From: Tsuneonella rigui
Lineage (GTDB): Bacteria > Pseudomonadota > Alphaproteobacteria > Sphingomonadales > Sphingomonadaceae
Length of the DNA stretch: 64,000 bases
Assembly: GCF_003958625.1 (NCBI RefSeq)
Contig: NZ_RSEL01000026.1
Span: 30,654 to 94,653 of the forward strand
Reading direction: 5' to 3'
Position numbers and translations under genes: made by a program. The notes beneath the pieces were generated by a model, which ran no database searches, was not told the origin of the DNA, and was given only the letters and a program-made list of their open reading frames with translations. Shown here piece by piece: positions 51,571 through 61,502 of the stretch (positions within the stretch are counted from its first letter, which is position 1; each line of letters opens with the position of its first letter).

Positions 51571-54327
51571 GTGAGCGAGCCGCGCGTCCCCAACCAGCGC
51601 GCCGTGATCGACCGGCGCGCGATCGCCGGCAGGATCGCCGAGCTGGCGGCGGACGGCGCCAAAGCGCGGCCCGCGATTGTGGCTGCGCTCAAGGCCGCGC
51701 TCGAAAGGGGCCGTGCCGAGCTCGACCGGCGGCTGACCGAGAAACCGAGCGCGGGCCACGAGATCACCGCCGGCCACGCGTTCCTGATCGACCAGCTCGT
51801 TCGCACGATCCACGACCACGTGATCGCCGATGTCTACCCGGCGCAGAACCGCACCGCCGCCGAACGCCTGACTCTGATCGCGGTCGGCGGCTACGGCCGC
51901 TCGGAAATGGCGCCGCATTCGGACGTCGACATCGCCTTCATCCACCCGACTCGCAACGCAGCCTGGTGCGAGCAGGTGATCGAGGCGATGCTCTATTATC
52001 TGTGGGACCTCGGGTTGAAGGTCGGACATTCGAGCCGCTCGGTCGACGAGATGATCCGCATGGCGCGCGGAGACCTTACCATCCGCACCGCGCTGCTCGA
52101 AGGCCGTTACGTGTGGGGTGACCAGGCGCTCTACGACGAGGCGACCCGCCGCTTCGCCGATGAAGTGGTCAAGGGCACCGAGAAGCAGTTCGTCGCCGAG
52201 AAGCTCGAAGAGCGCAACGCGCGGCACAAGCGGATGGGCGACAGCCGCTATGTGGTCGAGCCCAACGTCAAGGACGGCAAGGGCGGCCTGCGCGACCTCC
52301 AGACGCTGTACTGGATCGGCAAGTATATCCACAAGGTACGGGTCGCCGCCGAACTGGTCGACGCCAAGTTGTTCACCCCCGAGGAATACCGCAGCTTCCG
52401 CCGCGCCGAGGGGTTCATGCTGGCGGTGCGCTGCCACCTCCACACGATCACCGGGCGCGCCGAGGACCGCCTGACCTTCGACCTCCAGCGCGCGGTCGCC
52501 GCACGGATGAACTTCGCCGACCGTCCGGGCAAAAGTGCGGTCGAGCGGTTCATGCAGTTCTATTTCCTGCAGGCGAAGCGCGTCGGCAGCCTGACGGGCG
52601 TGTTCCTCGCGCACATCGACGAGCAGTTCGCCAAGAGCCGCGCGCGCAGGGGCCTGCTCGCCAGCTTCACTCCGCGGGCGCGGACCCTGAAGGGCTATCG
52701 TGTGTTCGGCGGCAAGATCGCCGCGCCGTCGGACGATTGGTTCAAGAAGGACCCGGTGCGGTTGATCGAGGTGTTTCAGCTCGCCGAAGAGCATGGGCTC
52801 GAAATGCATCCCGAAACGATGCGCCAAGCCGCGCGCGATGCGGGCCTGATCAAGGGAGAGATGCGCGACGACCCGCGCGCCAACGCCCTGTTCGTCGACC
52901 TGCTGGCGGGCCGTAACGATCCCGAGGGCGTCCTCCGCTGGATGAACGAAGCCGGCGTATTCGGGCGCTTCGTGCCCGACTTCGCGCGCGTCAACGCGCA
53001 GATGCAGTTCGACATGTATCACCACTACACGGTCGACGAGCACACCATCCGCGCGATCGGGCTGCTCAACAAGATCGAGAAGGGGGAGCTGCAGCAGGAC
53101 CACCCGCGCTCGACCCGGCTGATTCACGAAGTCGCCAGCCGCCGCGCCGCCTACGTCGCGGTGTTGCTGCACGATATCGCCAAGGGGCGGGGCGGCGATC
53201 ACTCGGTGTTGGGCGGCGAAGTGGCGGAGGAGCTATGCCCGCGCTTCGGGCTCGACGCGGGCGAGACCGCGCTGGTCGCGTGGCTGGTGCGGCAGCACCT
53301 GCTGATGAGCCGCACCGCGTTCAAGCGCGACCTGACCGATCCCAAGACGATCGACGATTTCGTGGCCGAGGTGCAGGGGCTCGAGCGCCTGCGTCACCTG
53401 ATGATCCTGACCGCGGTCGATATCCGCGCGGTCGGTCCCGGCACCTGGAACAGCTGGAAGGGCCAGCTGCTCGGCGAGCTCTACGACGCGGCGGAGGAGC
53501 ACCTGCGGCTCGGTCACATGCGGCACGGGCGCAAGGAACGGGTGGCGGCGAAGAAGGCCAAGGTCGAATCGCTGCTGGGGAGCAAGGCCGGACTGCTGCG
53601 GCTCTACTCCGATCGGTTCGACGACAGCTACTGGATCGCCGAGCCCGAGGACATCGCCGCGCTCAACCTGCTGCAATACGGCTTCGCGCACGAGGACACC
53701 GGCAACCTGTCGGTGCGCTGCGAGGTCTATCCGGCGCGCGGAGCGACGCTGGTGACGGTGATCGCCGCCGACCACCCGGGGCTGTTCTACCGCATCGCCG
53801 GCGGCATTCACCTCGCCGGCGCCAACATCATCGACGCGCGCATTCACACCACCCGCTCGGGGTGGGCGGTCGACAACTTCCTGGTGCAGGACCCGCACGG
53901 CGCGCCCTTCAGCGAGCCGGCGCAGATCGCCCGCATCGAACAGGCCATCGCCGACGCGCTCGCCAACCGCAGCGCGCTGGTGCCGCAGCTCGCGCGCCGT
54001 CCGCTATCGCACAGCCGGGCCGGCGCGTTCGACGTGCGCCCGGTGGTGAGCTTCGACAACCAGGCCTCGGGCCGGTTCACCGTGATCGAAGTCAACGCCC
54101 GCGACCGCGCGGCGCTCCTGAATCGCCTCGCGCGCGCGCTGTTCGAAAGCCGCCTGCTGGTGTTCAGCGCGCACATCACCAACTACGGGGAGCGCGCGGC
54201 GGACACGTTCTACGTGACCGATCTGACCGGCGGAAAGATCACCGGTTCGGCGCGGCTCAAGGCAATCGAGGCGGCGCTGCTGGAGGCCGCCAGCGACGAG
54301 CGGCAGGCCGAACTGGAGAGCGCGTGA
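51571..54327 (+). CDS. glnD: [Protein-PII] uridylyltransferase/uridylyl-removing enzyme
   Basis: 918 residues. Senses glutamine and (de)uridylylates PII proteins to control nitrogen assimilation. Nucleotidyltransferase site GGYGRSEMAPHSDVD (106-120) with the Asp pair, an HD domain with LLHDIAKGRGGDHS near 532-545 for the removing activity, and two C-terminal ACT domains (from about 712 and 820) that bind glutamine. The start is GTG with GGGGG upstream. The 241-base gap upstream is relatively AT-rich and holds no other feature I can identify. Confidence 0.95.
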   Translation: MSEPRVPNQRAVIDRRAIAGRIAELAADGAKARPAIVAALKAALERGRAELDRRLTEKPSAGHEITAGHAFLIDQLVRTIHDHVIADVYPAQNRTAAERLTLIAVGGYGRSEMAPHSDVDIAFIHPTRNAAWCEQVIEAMLYYLWDLGLKVGHSSRSVDEMIRMARGDLTIRTALLEGRYVWGDQALYDEATRRFADEVVKGTEKQFVAEKLEERNARHKRMGDSRYVVEPNVKDGKGGLRDLQTLYWIGKYIHKVRVAAELVDAKLFTPEEYRSFRRAEGFMLAVRCHLHTITGRAEDRLTFDLQRAVAARMNFADRPGKSAVERFMQFYFLQAKRVGSLTGVFLAHIDEQFAKSRARRGLLASFTPRARTLKGYRVFGGKIAAPSDDWFKKDPVRLIEVFQLAEEHGLEMHPETMRQAARDAGLIKGEMRDDPRANALFVDLLAGRNDPEGVLRWMNEAGVFGRFVPDFARVNAQMQFDMYHHYTVDEHTIRAIGLLNKIEKGELQQDHPRSTRLIHEVASRRAAYVAVLLHDIAKGRGGDHSVLGGEVAEELCPRFGLDAGETALVAWLVRQHLLMSRTAFKRDLTDPKTIDDFVAEVQGLERLRHLMILTAVDIRAVGPGTWNSWKGQLLGELYDAAEEHLRLGHMRHGRKERVAAKKAKVESLLGSKAGLLRLYSDRFDDSYWIAEPEDIAALNLLQYGFAHEDTGNLSVRCEVYPARGATLVTVIAADHPGLFYRIAGGIHLAGANIIDARIHTTRSGWAVDNFLVQDPHGAPFSEPAQIARIEQAIADALANRSALVPQLARRPLSHSRAGAFDVRPVVSFDNQASGRFTVIEVNARDRAALLNRLARALFESRLLVFSAHITNYGERAADTFYVTDLTGGKITGSARLKAIEAALLEAASDERQAELESA

Positions 54328-54539
54328 GCCCGATCGATTAGGTAATCCTGACGAAGTGTGCTAGGTGAAACCCGCTGACGTCGAATTTTGCGACGGACTT
54401 CGGCTTTTGACGACCGTTTCCGCTTATGAAGCGGCAACGAAAATTAGACGGCGACTTCCTTTCAACAGACGACCCGACGCACGGCTCGAGAGCACTATCG
54501 CTCGCGGGCAACCACAGCGTTTCTTGAAAGGAAACTAGC
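54328..54539 (+). promoter_or_regulatory. Long 5' region of the cold-shock gene
   Basis: 212 bases between glnD and the cold-shock gene, less GC-rich than the surroundings, with several short complementary runs. Long leaders that refold at low temperature are usual for csp mRNAs. A clear ribosome binding site (GAAAGGAAAC) lies just before the ATG. No transcription start can be assigned from the sequence. Confidence 0.45.
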
Positions 54540-54752
54540 ATGACCAAGACCGGAACCGTCAAGTTCTTCAACAACGACAAGGGCTACGGCTTCATCCAGC
54601 CCGACGATGGCTCGGGCGACAGCTTCGTTCACATCAGCGCAGTCCAGGCCGCCGGCATGAACGCGCTCGATAAGGACCAGCGCCTCAACTACGAAGTCGA
54701 GACCGGCCGCAACGGCAAGGAAAGCGCCGTCAATCTGTCGGCTGCCGACTGA
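54540..54752 (+). CDS. Cold-shock protein (CspA family)
   Basis: 70 residues, a single cold-shock domain. RNP1 is KGYGFIQ (about 16-22) and RNP2 is DSFVHISA (about 30-37), the RNA/ssDNA-binding aromatic patches, with the typical TGTVKFFN start and an aromatic/Asn-rich end. Acts as an RNA chaperone. Preceded by a long leader and followed by a strong hairpin at 54761-54785. Standard length. Confidence 0.95.
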   Translation: MTKTGTVKFFNNDKGYGFIQPDDGSGDSFVHISAVQAAGMNALDKDQRLNYEVETGRNGKESAVNLSAAD

Positions 54753-54760
54753 TCTCAAAG

Positions 54761-54785
54761 CCCCTCCCGCGCCTTGCGGGAGGGG
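54761..54785 (+). terminator. Hairpin after the cold-shock gene
   Basis: CCCCTCCCGC (54761-54770) pairs perfectly with GCGGGAGGGG (54776-54785) around a five-base loop. The U-tract is poor (ACTTCCCCTT), so it may be a weak terminator or an RNA-stabilising hairpin. Confidence 0.55.
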
Positions 54786-54817
54786 ACTTCCCCTTCGTTC
54801 CCCGCCGAGGAGCCGCG

Positions 54818-55069
54818 ATGAGCCAGACCTTCGAATTCTACGATGCCCGCGCCCGCGAGGCGGTGGCGGAAGCGGATGCGGCGACGCTCGACAACGTGCG
54901 CGACCGCAACTTGCGCGCGGCGAAGACCTGGCGCGCGCTCGCCGACCAGGCGGGCAAGGTGTCACGCGACCGTCAAAAAGCCGAACTCGACCGCGCTGAG
55001 CGCCGCTTGGCTGAGGAAGCCGCTAGCCGCGCGCTCCAAACAGAGCAGTTCCCACCCGAACATGAGTAG
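54818..55069 (+). CDS. Small helical hypothetical protein
   Basis: 83 residues, highly charged and predicted almost entirely helical (FEFYDARAREAVAEADAATLDNVRDRN, then QKAELDRAERRLAEEAASRALQ), suggesting a coiled coil. No domain recognised. The ATG has GAGGAGCCGCG upstream. Its end overlaps the convergent YggS gene by 47 bases, which is large but not unusual here. Confidence 0.6.
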   Translation: MSQTFEFYDARAREAVAEADAATLDNVRDRNLRAAKTWRALADQAGKVSRDRQKAELDRAERRLAEEAASRALQTEQFPPEHE

Positions 55070-55682
55070 CGCCTAGCATGATGGCGGTTTCGTAATCGCC
55101 GCTCATGCCCATGCTGCGGCCATCCAGACCGTGATCGCGCGCGAGCTTGTCGAGGAACGCGAAGAACGGCGCCGCCTCGATCTCGGCCGGCGGCACGCAC
55201 ATCAGGCCGATGATTGGAATGTCCGCCTCCCGCGCCAGGGCGAGTAGCGCCGGAAGCTCCGAGACCGGGCATCCGCCCTTCTGCGGTTCCTCGCCGACGT
55301 CGACTTGCACGAAGCACGGCACCTGCCGGCCGGTCTTGTCGAACGCCTTGGCCAGCGCCGTGACCAGATTCGGCCGGTCGAGCGAATGGATGCAGTCGAA
55401 CACTCGCGCCGCGTCCTCGGCCTTGTTCGACTGGAGCTGGCCGACGAGATGCAGTTCGGCGTCGGGCCACCGTTCGCGCAAGCCCGGCCACTTGGCCTGC
55501 GCCTCCTGCACCCGGTTCTCGCCGAACACGCGCTGACCCGCCTCGAGCAGCGGTGCGATCGCTTCGGCAGGATGGGTTTTGCTGACCGCCACCAGCGTTA
55601 CTTCCGCCGGCTCGCGGTGGGCGAGTTTGCAGGCGTGGGCAATTCGGTCGTGGATTTCGCTCAGGCGCAACGCTGCGTTCAT
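55023..55682 (-). CDS. YggS family PLP-binding protein
   Basis: 219 residues, a single (beta/alpha)8 barrel of the alanine-racemase N-domain type without the second domain. The PLP lysine is Lys35 in LVAVSKTHP. Other landmarks are FGENRVQEAQ, HLVGQLQSNKA and SMGMSGDYETAI followed by RVGTALFG at the end. YggS/PLPBP helps keep pyridoxal phosphate levels in balance; it is not a racemase. Divergent from the ThiE-like gene with a 24-base gap. Confidence 0.9.
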   Translation of the reverse strand: MNAALRLSEIHDRIAHACKLAHREPAEVTLVAVSKTHPAEAIAPLLEAGQRVFGENRVQEAQAKWPGLRERWPDAELHLVGQLQSNKAEDAARVFDCIHSLDRPNLVTALAKAFDKTGRQVPCFVQVDVGEEPQKGGCPVSELPALLALAREADIPIIGLMCVPPAEIEAAPFFAFLDKLARDHGLDGRSMGMSGDYETAIMLGATHVRVGTALFGARG

Positions 55683-55706
55683 GACGAAGTGCGCTATAAC
55701 GATGGC

Positions 55707-56255
55707 ATGGGACTGCGCCAGTCACTCCCCGATCTTTGGCTCCTGTCGGATGCCCGCAACGACGAATTGCTTGCGCGCGCGCTCCGGGCGCTGCCGCGCT
55801 CATCGGCCTTCATCTTCCGCCACTACCATCTCGATCCCAAGAGCCGCCGCGCGCGGTGGGACGAATTGATGCCGCTGGTCGATGAGGGCGGCCATCTCGC
55901 GATCCTGTCGGGTAGCGATGACCAGGCGCGCGCTTGGGGGGCGGTCGGCAGCTACGGCCCGCCAGAAGCGGTGGGCGAAGCGCCCGAGCTGCTGCGGGTG
56001 GTAACGGTGCACGATGCCAACGAGATCGCGCACGCCAATGCGTCCGGCGCGGATGCGGCGATGCTCTCGCCGGTTTTCGCCACCCGTACGCATCCCAATA
56101 TCCCGCCGCTCGGGCCGGAAAAGTTCCACGCCCTCGCCGCGCTGGCCGAGATGCCGGTGATCGCGCTAGGCGGCATGACGTTCGAGCGGGCGAAGGAGCT
56201 TGGCTGGGGCCGCTGGGCCGCGATCGACGGTTTGGCACTCAAGCAGGACCACTGA
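55707..56255 (+). CDS. Thiamine-phosphate synthase-like protein
   Basis: 182 residues with the ThiE/TenI barrel: VVTVHDANEIAHANASGADAAMLSPVFATRTHPN (about 93-126) carries the phosphate- and pyrimidine-contacting segments, and VIALGGMTFERAKELG (about 151-166) the C-terminal phosphate loop. It is shorter than full ThiE (about 210) and lacks the N-terminal beta strand with the usual QxR motif, replaced by LRQSLPDLWLLSDARND, so it may be a TenI-like regulator or partial enzyme. ATG 55707. Confidence 0.75.
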   Translation: MGLRQSLPDLWLLSDARNDELLARALRALPRSSAFIFRHYHLDPKSRRARWDELMPLVDEGGHLAILSGSDDQARAWGAVGSYGPPEAVGEAPELLRVVTVHDANEIAHANASGADAAMLSPVFATRTHPNIPPLGPEKFHALAALAEMPVIALGGMTFERAKELGWGRWAAIDGLALKQDH

Positions 56256-56326
56256 CGCCAAGCTCGCTTGACGCCGGACTCGCGCACCTGCGATAACAGG
56301 CGCGGACGTTTTCAGGGGTAGCAGCA

Positions 56327-58678
56327 ATGGCAACACGCGCGATGGGTGCGGGCAGGGCACCGGCCGCCGACTGGCGCGCGGCCTTCCGCCGCAGCTTGCG
56401 CCGGGCCGCGCAGATGACCGGCGCCGCCGGGCTGTTCGGCGCGATGCTGTTTCTCGGCCTCGCCCTCGCCAGCTACACCCAGACCGATCCGAGCGGCTCG
56501 ACCGCCGCCGCCGGCGACGACGTCCGTAACTGGATGGGCGCGAGCGGCGCTTGGTTCGCCGAGAAGGTCTATTTCCTGTTCGGCGCCACCGGCGTGCTGC
56601 TGTTGCCGCTGCTCTACGTCTTTTCGCGCAAGCTGTGGCATGATGTCGAAGAGGAAGACGACGACCTGCGCGCTCGCTGGTGGCGCCCGACCGGGCTGCT
56701 GCTGCTGTCGATGGCGCTGATCGGCACGGTCCTATCGCTCACCTTCGACGGTCCGGGGGGCTCGCTCCCGGCTTCGCTCGGGGGGATTACGGGCCTGCTG
56801 GGCGCTGCCGCGGTCGAGGGGGTGGCCAATCGCCTCGGCGAAGGGCTCTCCGGCTGGGTGATCCTCGCGCTGGCGCTGGTTGCGCTGGCGGGCGGGGTCG
56901 CCGGCGTGACCAAGGTCTTCGCGCTCGACTGGGTGCAGCTGTTGACGCTGCCGCGCTTTCTCAAGCGTGCGCCCGCGCTGCCCGAACGCTTGGCAGACAT
57001 TGACCTCCCGTTCCTCCCAAAGCCGCGCGCCAAGAAGCGCGACGCCGCGTCTGAAGACGCGCCGCAGTTCGCCGAACGCCGCGCGCCCGAGATTGCCGAG
57101 CCCACGCTCGCGCCGCGCCCCGCAAAACCAGCGACCAAGGCCGCGCAGAAGGACCTGTTCGCCAGCTACCAGCTCCCGAGCCTCGACCTGCTGACCAACC
57201 CGCCCGCGCACAGCGCACCAAAGCTCGACAAGCTGGCCCTGGAGCGTAATGCGCGCCTGCTCGAGACGGTGCTCGACGACTTCAACGTCAAGGGCGAGAT
57301 CACCGCGGTCCGCACCGGCCCGGTGGTGACGATGTACGAGCTCGAGCCAGCGCCCGGCATCAAAGCGAGCCGCGTGATCGGCCTTGCCGAAGACATCGCC
57401 CGCAACATGAGTGCGATCAGCGCGCGCGTGTCGTCGATCCCCGGCAAGACGGTCATGGGCATCGAGCTGCCCAACACCGACCGGCAGACCATCGCCTACA
57501 AGGAACTCGCCGGTTGCGAGGCCTTCGTAAACGCCAAGGGCACGCTGCCGATCATCCTCGGCAAGGATATCGCGGGCGAACCGATCGTTGCCGACCTCGC
57601 CGCGATGCCGCACTTGCTGGTCGCGGGCACCACCGGCTCGGGCAAGTCGGTGGGTCTCAACTGCATCCTGCTGTCGCTGCTCTACAAGTTCACGCCCGAC
57701 GACTGCCGCCTGATCCTGATCGATCCCAAGGTGCTCGAGCTCAAGAGCTACGACGATATTCCGCACCTCCTCTCGCCGGTGGTGACCGAGCCGGCCAAGG
57801 CGGTCCGCGCACTGAAGTGGGCGGTTGAGGAGATGGAGCGCCGCTACCGCTGGATGAGCAGCATCGGCGCGCGCAACATCGCGGGCTTCAACGAGCGTGT
57901 GCGCACCGCGCAGGCCAAGGGCAAGCCGCTCGGCCGCCGGGTGCAGACCGGGTTCAATCCCGACACCGGCGAGGAACTGTTCGAGGAAGAGCAGCTCGAA
58001 TACGCGGCCTTGCCGCAGATCGTGCTCATCGTCGACGAACTGGCGGACCTGATGGTCACCGTCGGCAAAGAGATCGAGGTGCTGATCCAGCGCCTCAGCC
58101 AGAAGAGCCGCGCCGCCGGCATCCACCTGATCATGGCCACCCAGCGCCCCTCGGTCGACGTCATCACCGGTGTCATCAAGGCGAACCTGCCGACCCGTAT
58201 CAGCTTCAACGTCACCAGCCGCATCGATAGCCGCACGATCCTCGGAGAGCAGGGCGCCGAGCAGCTGCTGGGCAAGGGTGACATGCTCTACAAACCCAGC
58301 TCGGGCGCATTGGTGCGCGTGCACGGGCCGTTCGTCAGCGACGAAGAAGTCGAACAGGTCGCCGAGCACTGGCGTAGCCAGGGCAAGCCCGAGTATGTCG
58401 ACGCCGTTACGGAGGAGCCGGAGGACAACTTCCACTTCGGCTTCGACGACGAGCTGACCGCGTCCGACAATCCCGAGGAACGCAAGTATCGGCAAGCCTG
58501 CCAGATCGTGTTCGAGCACCAGAAGGCGTCGGGTTCGTGGCTCCAGCGCCAGATGGGCGTGGGCTACAACACCGCCGCCAAGTGGATCGAGCGGATGGAG
58601 GAAGACGGGTTCGTCGGGCCGGCCAACCATGTCGGGCGGCGAGACATCTACCGCGACAAGGACGGCAATCCGCTGTGA
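56327..58678 (+). CDS. ftsK: DNA translocase FtsK
   Basis: 783 residues. Four membrane helices are predicted in the N-terminal 210 residues, then a low-complexity linker (about 215-300). The RecA-like motor has Walker A GTTGSGKSVG (about 433-442) and Walker B VLIVDELADL; the gamma winged helix near the C-terminus (about 720-783) contains RQMGVGYNTAAKWIERMEEDGFVGP. Pumps DNA at the division septum and helps resolve chromosome dimers at dif. The ATG at 56327 has GGGGTAGCAGC upstream. Confidence 0.95.
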   Translation: MATRAMGAGRAPAADWRAAFRRSLRRAAQMTGAAGLFGAMLFLGLALASYTQTDPSGSTAAAGDDVRNWMGASGAWFAEKVYFLFGATGVLLLPLLYVFSRKLWHDVEEEDDDLRARWWRPTGLLLLSMALIGTVLSLTFDGPGGSLPASLGGITGLLGAAAVEGVANRLGEGLSGWVILALALVALAGGVAGVTKVFALDWVQLLTLPRFLKRAPALPERLADIDLPFLPKPRAKKRDAASEDAPQFAERRAPEIAEPTLAPRPAKPATKAAQKDLFASYQLPSLDLLTNPPAHSAPKLDKLALERNARLLETVLDDFNVKGEITAVRTGPVVTMYELEPAPGIKASRVIGLAEDIARNMSAISARVSSIPGKTVMGIELPNTDRQTIAYKELAGCEAFVNAKGTLPIILGKDIAGEPIVADLAAMPHLLVAGTTGSGKSVGLNCILLSLLYKFTPDDCRLILIDPKVLELKSYDDIPHLLSPVVTEPAKAVRALKWAVEEMERRYRWMSSIGARNIAGFNERVRTAQAKGKPLGRRVQTGFNPDTGEELFEEEQLEYAALPQIVLIVDELADLMVTVGKEIEVLIQRLSQKSRAAGIHLIMATQRPSVDVITGVIKANLPTRISFNVTSRIDSRTILGEQGAEQLLGKGDMLYKPSSGALVRVHGPFVSDEEVEQVAEHWRSQGKPEYVDAVTEEPEDNFHFGFDDELTASDNPEERKYRQACQIVFEHQKASGSWLQRQMGVGYNTAAKWIERMEEDGFVGPANHVGRRDIYRDKDGNPL

Positions 58679-58814
58679 CCGACGGCGCCAGCGCTATCTT
58701 TCGATTGTAACAAAGGCGCAACACTGCCGCACAAATTCGGCACCGAAAGAATTTATCTTGCGGGGGCAAGCCGCATCGTTGGTATTTCATGAGGTCAGAC
58801 AGGAGGGTCTACCC

Positions 58815-61442
58815 ATGAAGTTCACGCGTTTCGCGCTCCTCGGCTCCGCCGCCGCGGTTCTCACCACCATCGCCGCCCAGCCGGCTCTCGCCCAGGACGT
58901 CCCGGGCGAAACCACCGCGTCGGAGCAAGGCGAGGAAATCCCGCAAGAGCAGATCATCGTCACCGGCACCCGCCGGACCGACCGCACCGTGGCCGACAGC
59001 GCTGTGCCGATCGACGTGATCTCGAACGATGCCCTGCTCAACCAGGGCTCGACCGAGACCAACCGGTTGCTCAACAATCTGGTCCCTTCGTTCAACTTCC
59101 CGCAGCCATCGCTGACCGACGGCACGGACTCGCTGCGACCCGCGACGCTGCGCGGCCTCGCGCCCGACCAGGTGCTGGTGCTGGTCAACGGCAAGCGCCG
59201 CCACATCTCATCGCTGCTCAACCTCAACGGCTCGGTCGGCCGCGGGTCGGCTGGCGTCGACATGAACACCATCCCGGCGATCGCGATCGACCGTATCGAA
59301 GTACTGCGCGACGGTGCCGCCTCGCAGTACGGCTCCGACGCGATCGCGGGCGTGATCAACATCCAATTGAAGCGCCGCCCCGGCGGGCGCGCGCAGGCGA
59401 CGTATGGCAAGTACATCACCACGCTCGAAGACGTGTTCGATGTCGCCAGCGTGGCGAAGACCACGGCGGCGGGCGTAGACCCGGTGATCACCTACGAGGA
59501 TCAGGAGTCCAAGCGCCGCGACGGCGAGACCTGGACGATCGCCAGCAACATCGGCGTGCCGGTGGGCGACACCGGGTACTTCAACGTCACCGCAGAGTAC
59601 CGCGATCGCTCACCGACCAACCGGTCGGGGCCCGATCCCCGGCGCCAGTACGCCACCACGGGTGACGTTCGCGAGACCACGATCAATCGCATCAACCACC
59701 GCTATGGCGACGGCAAGTCGCAGGACTACAACTTCGTCATCAACGCCGGTGCCGAGATTGGTGGCGGTTTCGAACTCTACGAATTCGGCAGCTACGGGGT
59801 GCGTGACGGCAACGGCGCGGGCTTCTTCCGCCGGCCGAACGATGCGCGCAACGCCGATTTCGCCCACGGCGGTGCGCCATTCTATCCCGATGGCTTCCTC
59901 CCGCTCATCGTCAGCGAGATCACCGACATTGCGGGCGTTATCGGCGTGCGCGGCGAGACCGCGGGCTGGAACCTCGACCTTTCGCTGAATTACGGCTCGA
60001 ACCGTCTCAACTACTCGGTCGAGGATAGCTGGAACGCATCGCTGGGCGGCAACATCAGCCCACGCAGGTTCCGTGCTGGCGGCATGCGTTCGGGTCAGAC
60101 CCTGGTCAATTTCGACGCCCAGCGCGAGATCAACCTCGGCATCGGCGACACGTCGGTGGCCGCTGGTCTCGAGTACCGCAACGAGAACTACAAGATCGTC
60201 CCCGGCCAGTCCGAGAGCTACGCGGTCGGTCCGTTTTTCTTCACCAACGGCGCGGCGCCCGGATCGCAGGTGTTCCCGGGCTTCTCGCCGACCACCGCGA
60301 TCGACAAGTCGCGCAACAGCTATGCCGCATACCTCGAGCTCGACAACGACCTGACCGATGCGGTCAACGTCCAGGTCGCGGGGCGCTTCGAGCACTTCTC
60401 CGACTTCGGCAGCACGATCAACGGCAAGGTCGCCGCCAAGGCGGACGTGGTCGACGGACTGGGCGTGCGTGGTTCGGTCTCGACCGGTTTCCGCGCGCCG
60501 GGCATGGCGCAGCAGTTCTTCTCGACCACCTCGACCAATAACGTTGGCGGTCAGCTGATCGAGATCGGCACCTTCCCGGTCGGCTCGCCGATCGCGGTGG
60601 CGCTGGGCGCGCAGCCGCTCGAGCCCGAAAAGTCGGTCAACATGGGCGCGGGCGTGGTATTCACGATGGTGCCCGGCCTCAGCATCACCGCCGACTATTA
60701 CAACATCAAGATCAACGACCGGATCGTGCTGACCGAGAACCTGCAGGGCGCCGACGTGGTCGCGCTGCTCAAGGCGGCCAACGTCGCGGGCTCGTCGGCG
60801 CGCTTTTTCATCAACGGAATCGACACCCGCACCCAAGGGCTCGATATCGTCGCCAGCTACCGCATGCCCGATTTCGGCGCGGGCAACTTCCGCTTCAACG
60901 CGGGCTACAACCGCAACAACACCAAGATCACCGATCGCCGGGCGTTCTCGGCGTTCAGCACCCAGCGGCTGTTCGCGCGGCAGGAAAGCTTCCGTCTGGT
61001 CGAAGGTCAGCCCAGCAACAAGATCAACGTCGGGGTGAACTGGGACGCGGGGCCGTTCGGGGCGACGGTGAACGCCAACCGGTATGGCAAGGTTCTGCTG
61101 CCCGACAGCGTCACCACGGTGGCCGCGAATGGTCAGGCGGTGACGCTGAGCAATCCGGCCATCCGCGACGACATCAACGTCAAGGCGGGCGATGCGCCGG
61201 GCGACATCTTCCTGTCGCCCAAGTGGGTGGTCGATGCCGAAGTGCGGTTCAAGCCGATCGAGAGCCTGGAACTCGCGGTGGGCGCGAACAACCTGCTCGA
61301 CGAATATCCCGATCGCCTGCCGTTCGGGGTCGTGAACGGGGTCAACTACGGCGGCAACAATGCCTTCCTGCCGTATTCCTCGCAGTCGCCGTTCGGTTTC
61401 AGCGGGCGGTTCCTCTACGGCCGGGTGAGCTGGGACTTCTGA
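58815..61442 (+). CDS. TonB-dependent outer membrane receptor
   Basis: 875 residues. Signal peptide MKFTRFALLGSAAAVLTTIAAQPALA, then a TonB box region (EQIIVTGTRR) and a plug domain with TNRLLNNLVPSFNFPQPSLTDGTD and RIEVLRDGAASQYGSDAIAGVINIQLK. The barrel (about 250-875) ends in the C-terminal aromatic LYGRVSWDF. The substrate is not evident; sphingomonads use many such receptors for carbohydrates and iron complexes. ATG 58815 has AGGAGGG upstream. The intergenic stretch before it is AT-rich and has no Fur site I can see. Followed by a strong bidirectional terminator. Confidence 0.92.
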   Translation: MKFTRFALLGSAAAVLTTIAAQPALAQDVPGETTASEQGEEIPQEQIIVTGTRRTDRTVADSAVPIDVISNDALLNQGSTETNRLLNNLVPSFNFPQPSLTDGTDSLRPATLRGLAPDQVLVLVNGKRRHISSLLNLNGSVGRGSAGVDMNTIPAIAIDRIEVLRDGAASQYGSDAIAGVINIQLKRRPGGRAQATYGKYITTLEDVFDVASVAKTTAAGVDPVITYEDQESKRRDGETWTIASNIGVPVGDTGYFNVTAEYRDRSPTNRSGPDPRRQYATTGDVRETTINRINHRYGDGKSQDYNFVINAGAEIGGGFELYEFGSYGVRDGNGAGFFRRPNDARNADFAHGGAPFYPDGFLPLIVSEITDIAGVIGVRGETAGWNLDLSLNYGSNRLNYSVEDSWNASLGGNISPRRFRAGGMRSGQTLVNFDAQREINLGIGDTSVAAGLEYRNENYKIVPGQSESYAVGPFFFTNGAAPGSQVFPGFSPTTAIDKSRNSYAAYLELDNDLTDAVNVQVAGRFEHFSDFGSTINGKVAAKADVVDGLGVRGSVSTGFRAPGMAQQFFSTTSTNNVGGQLIEIGTFPVGSPIAVALGAQPLEPEKSVNMGAGVVFTMVPGLSITADYYNIKINDRIVLTENLQGADVVALLKAANVAGSSARFFINGIDTRTQGLDIVASYRMPDFGAGNFRFNAGYNRNNTKITDRRAFSAFSTQRLFARQESFRLVEGQPSNKINVGVNWDAGPFGATVNANRYGKVLLPDSVTTVAANGQAVTLSNPAIRDDINVKAGDAPGDIFLSPKWVVDAEVRFKPIESLELAVGANNLLDEYPDRLPFGVVNGVNYGGNNAFLPYSSQSPFGFSGRFLYGRVSWDF

Positions 61443-61468
61443 GTTCTCAGTTCCAAGCTGTCCAGAAG

Positions 61469-61498
61469 ACCCCGCCGGTGCGAACCGGCGGGGTTTTT
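61469..61498. terminator. Bidirectional Rho-independent terminator
   Basis: ACCCCGCCGGT (61469-61479) pairs with ACCGGCGGGGT (61484-61494) around GCGA. The T run 61494-61498 serves the + strand receptor gene; for the opposite strand the same run gives an A tract before the stem, and only a short pyrimidine stretch follows it, so termination of the convergent porin is likely less efficient. Confidence 0.8.
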
Positions 61499-61502
61499 CG
61501 TG

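Noticed and set aside
58679..58814. A third copy of the GTTGCG repeat upstream of the TonB receptor (CGCAACAC)
   Set aside because: Only the right half matches; the left half of the palindrome and the CTCATTTGTG block are missing.
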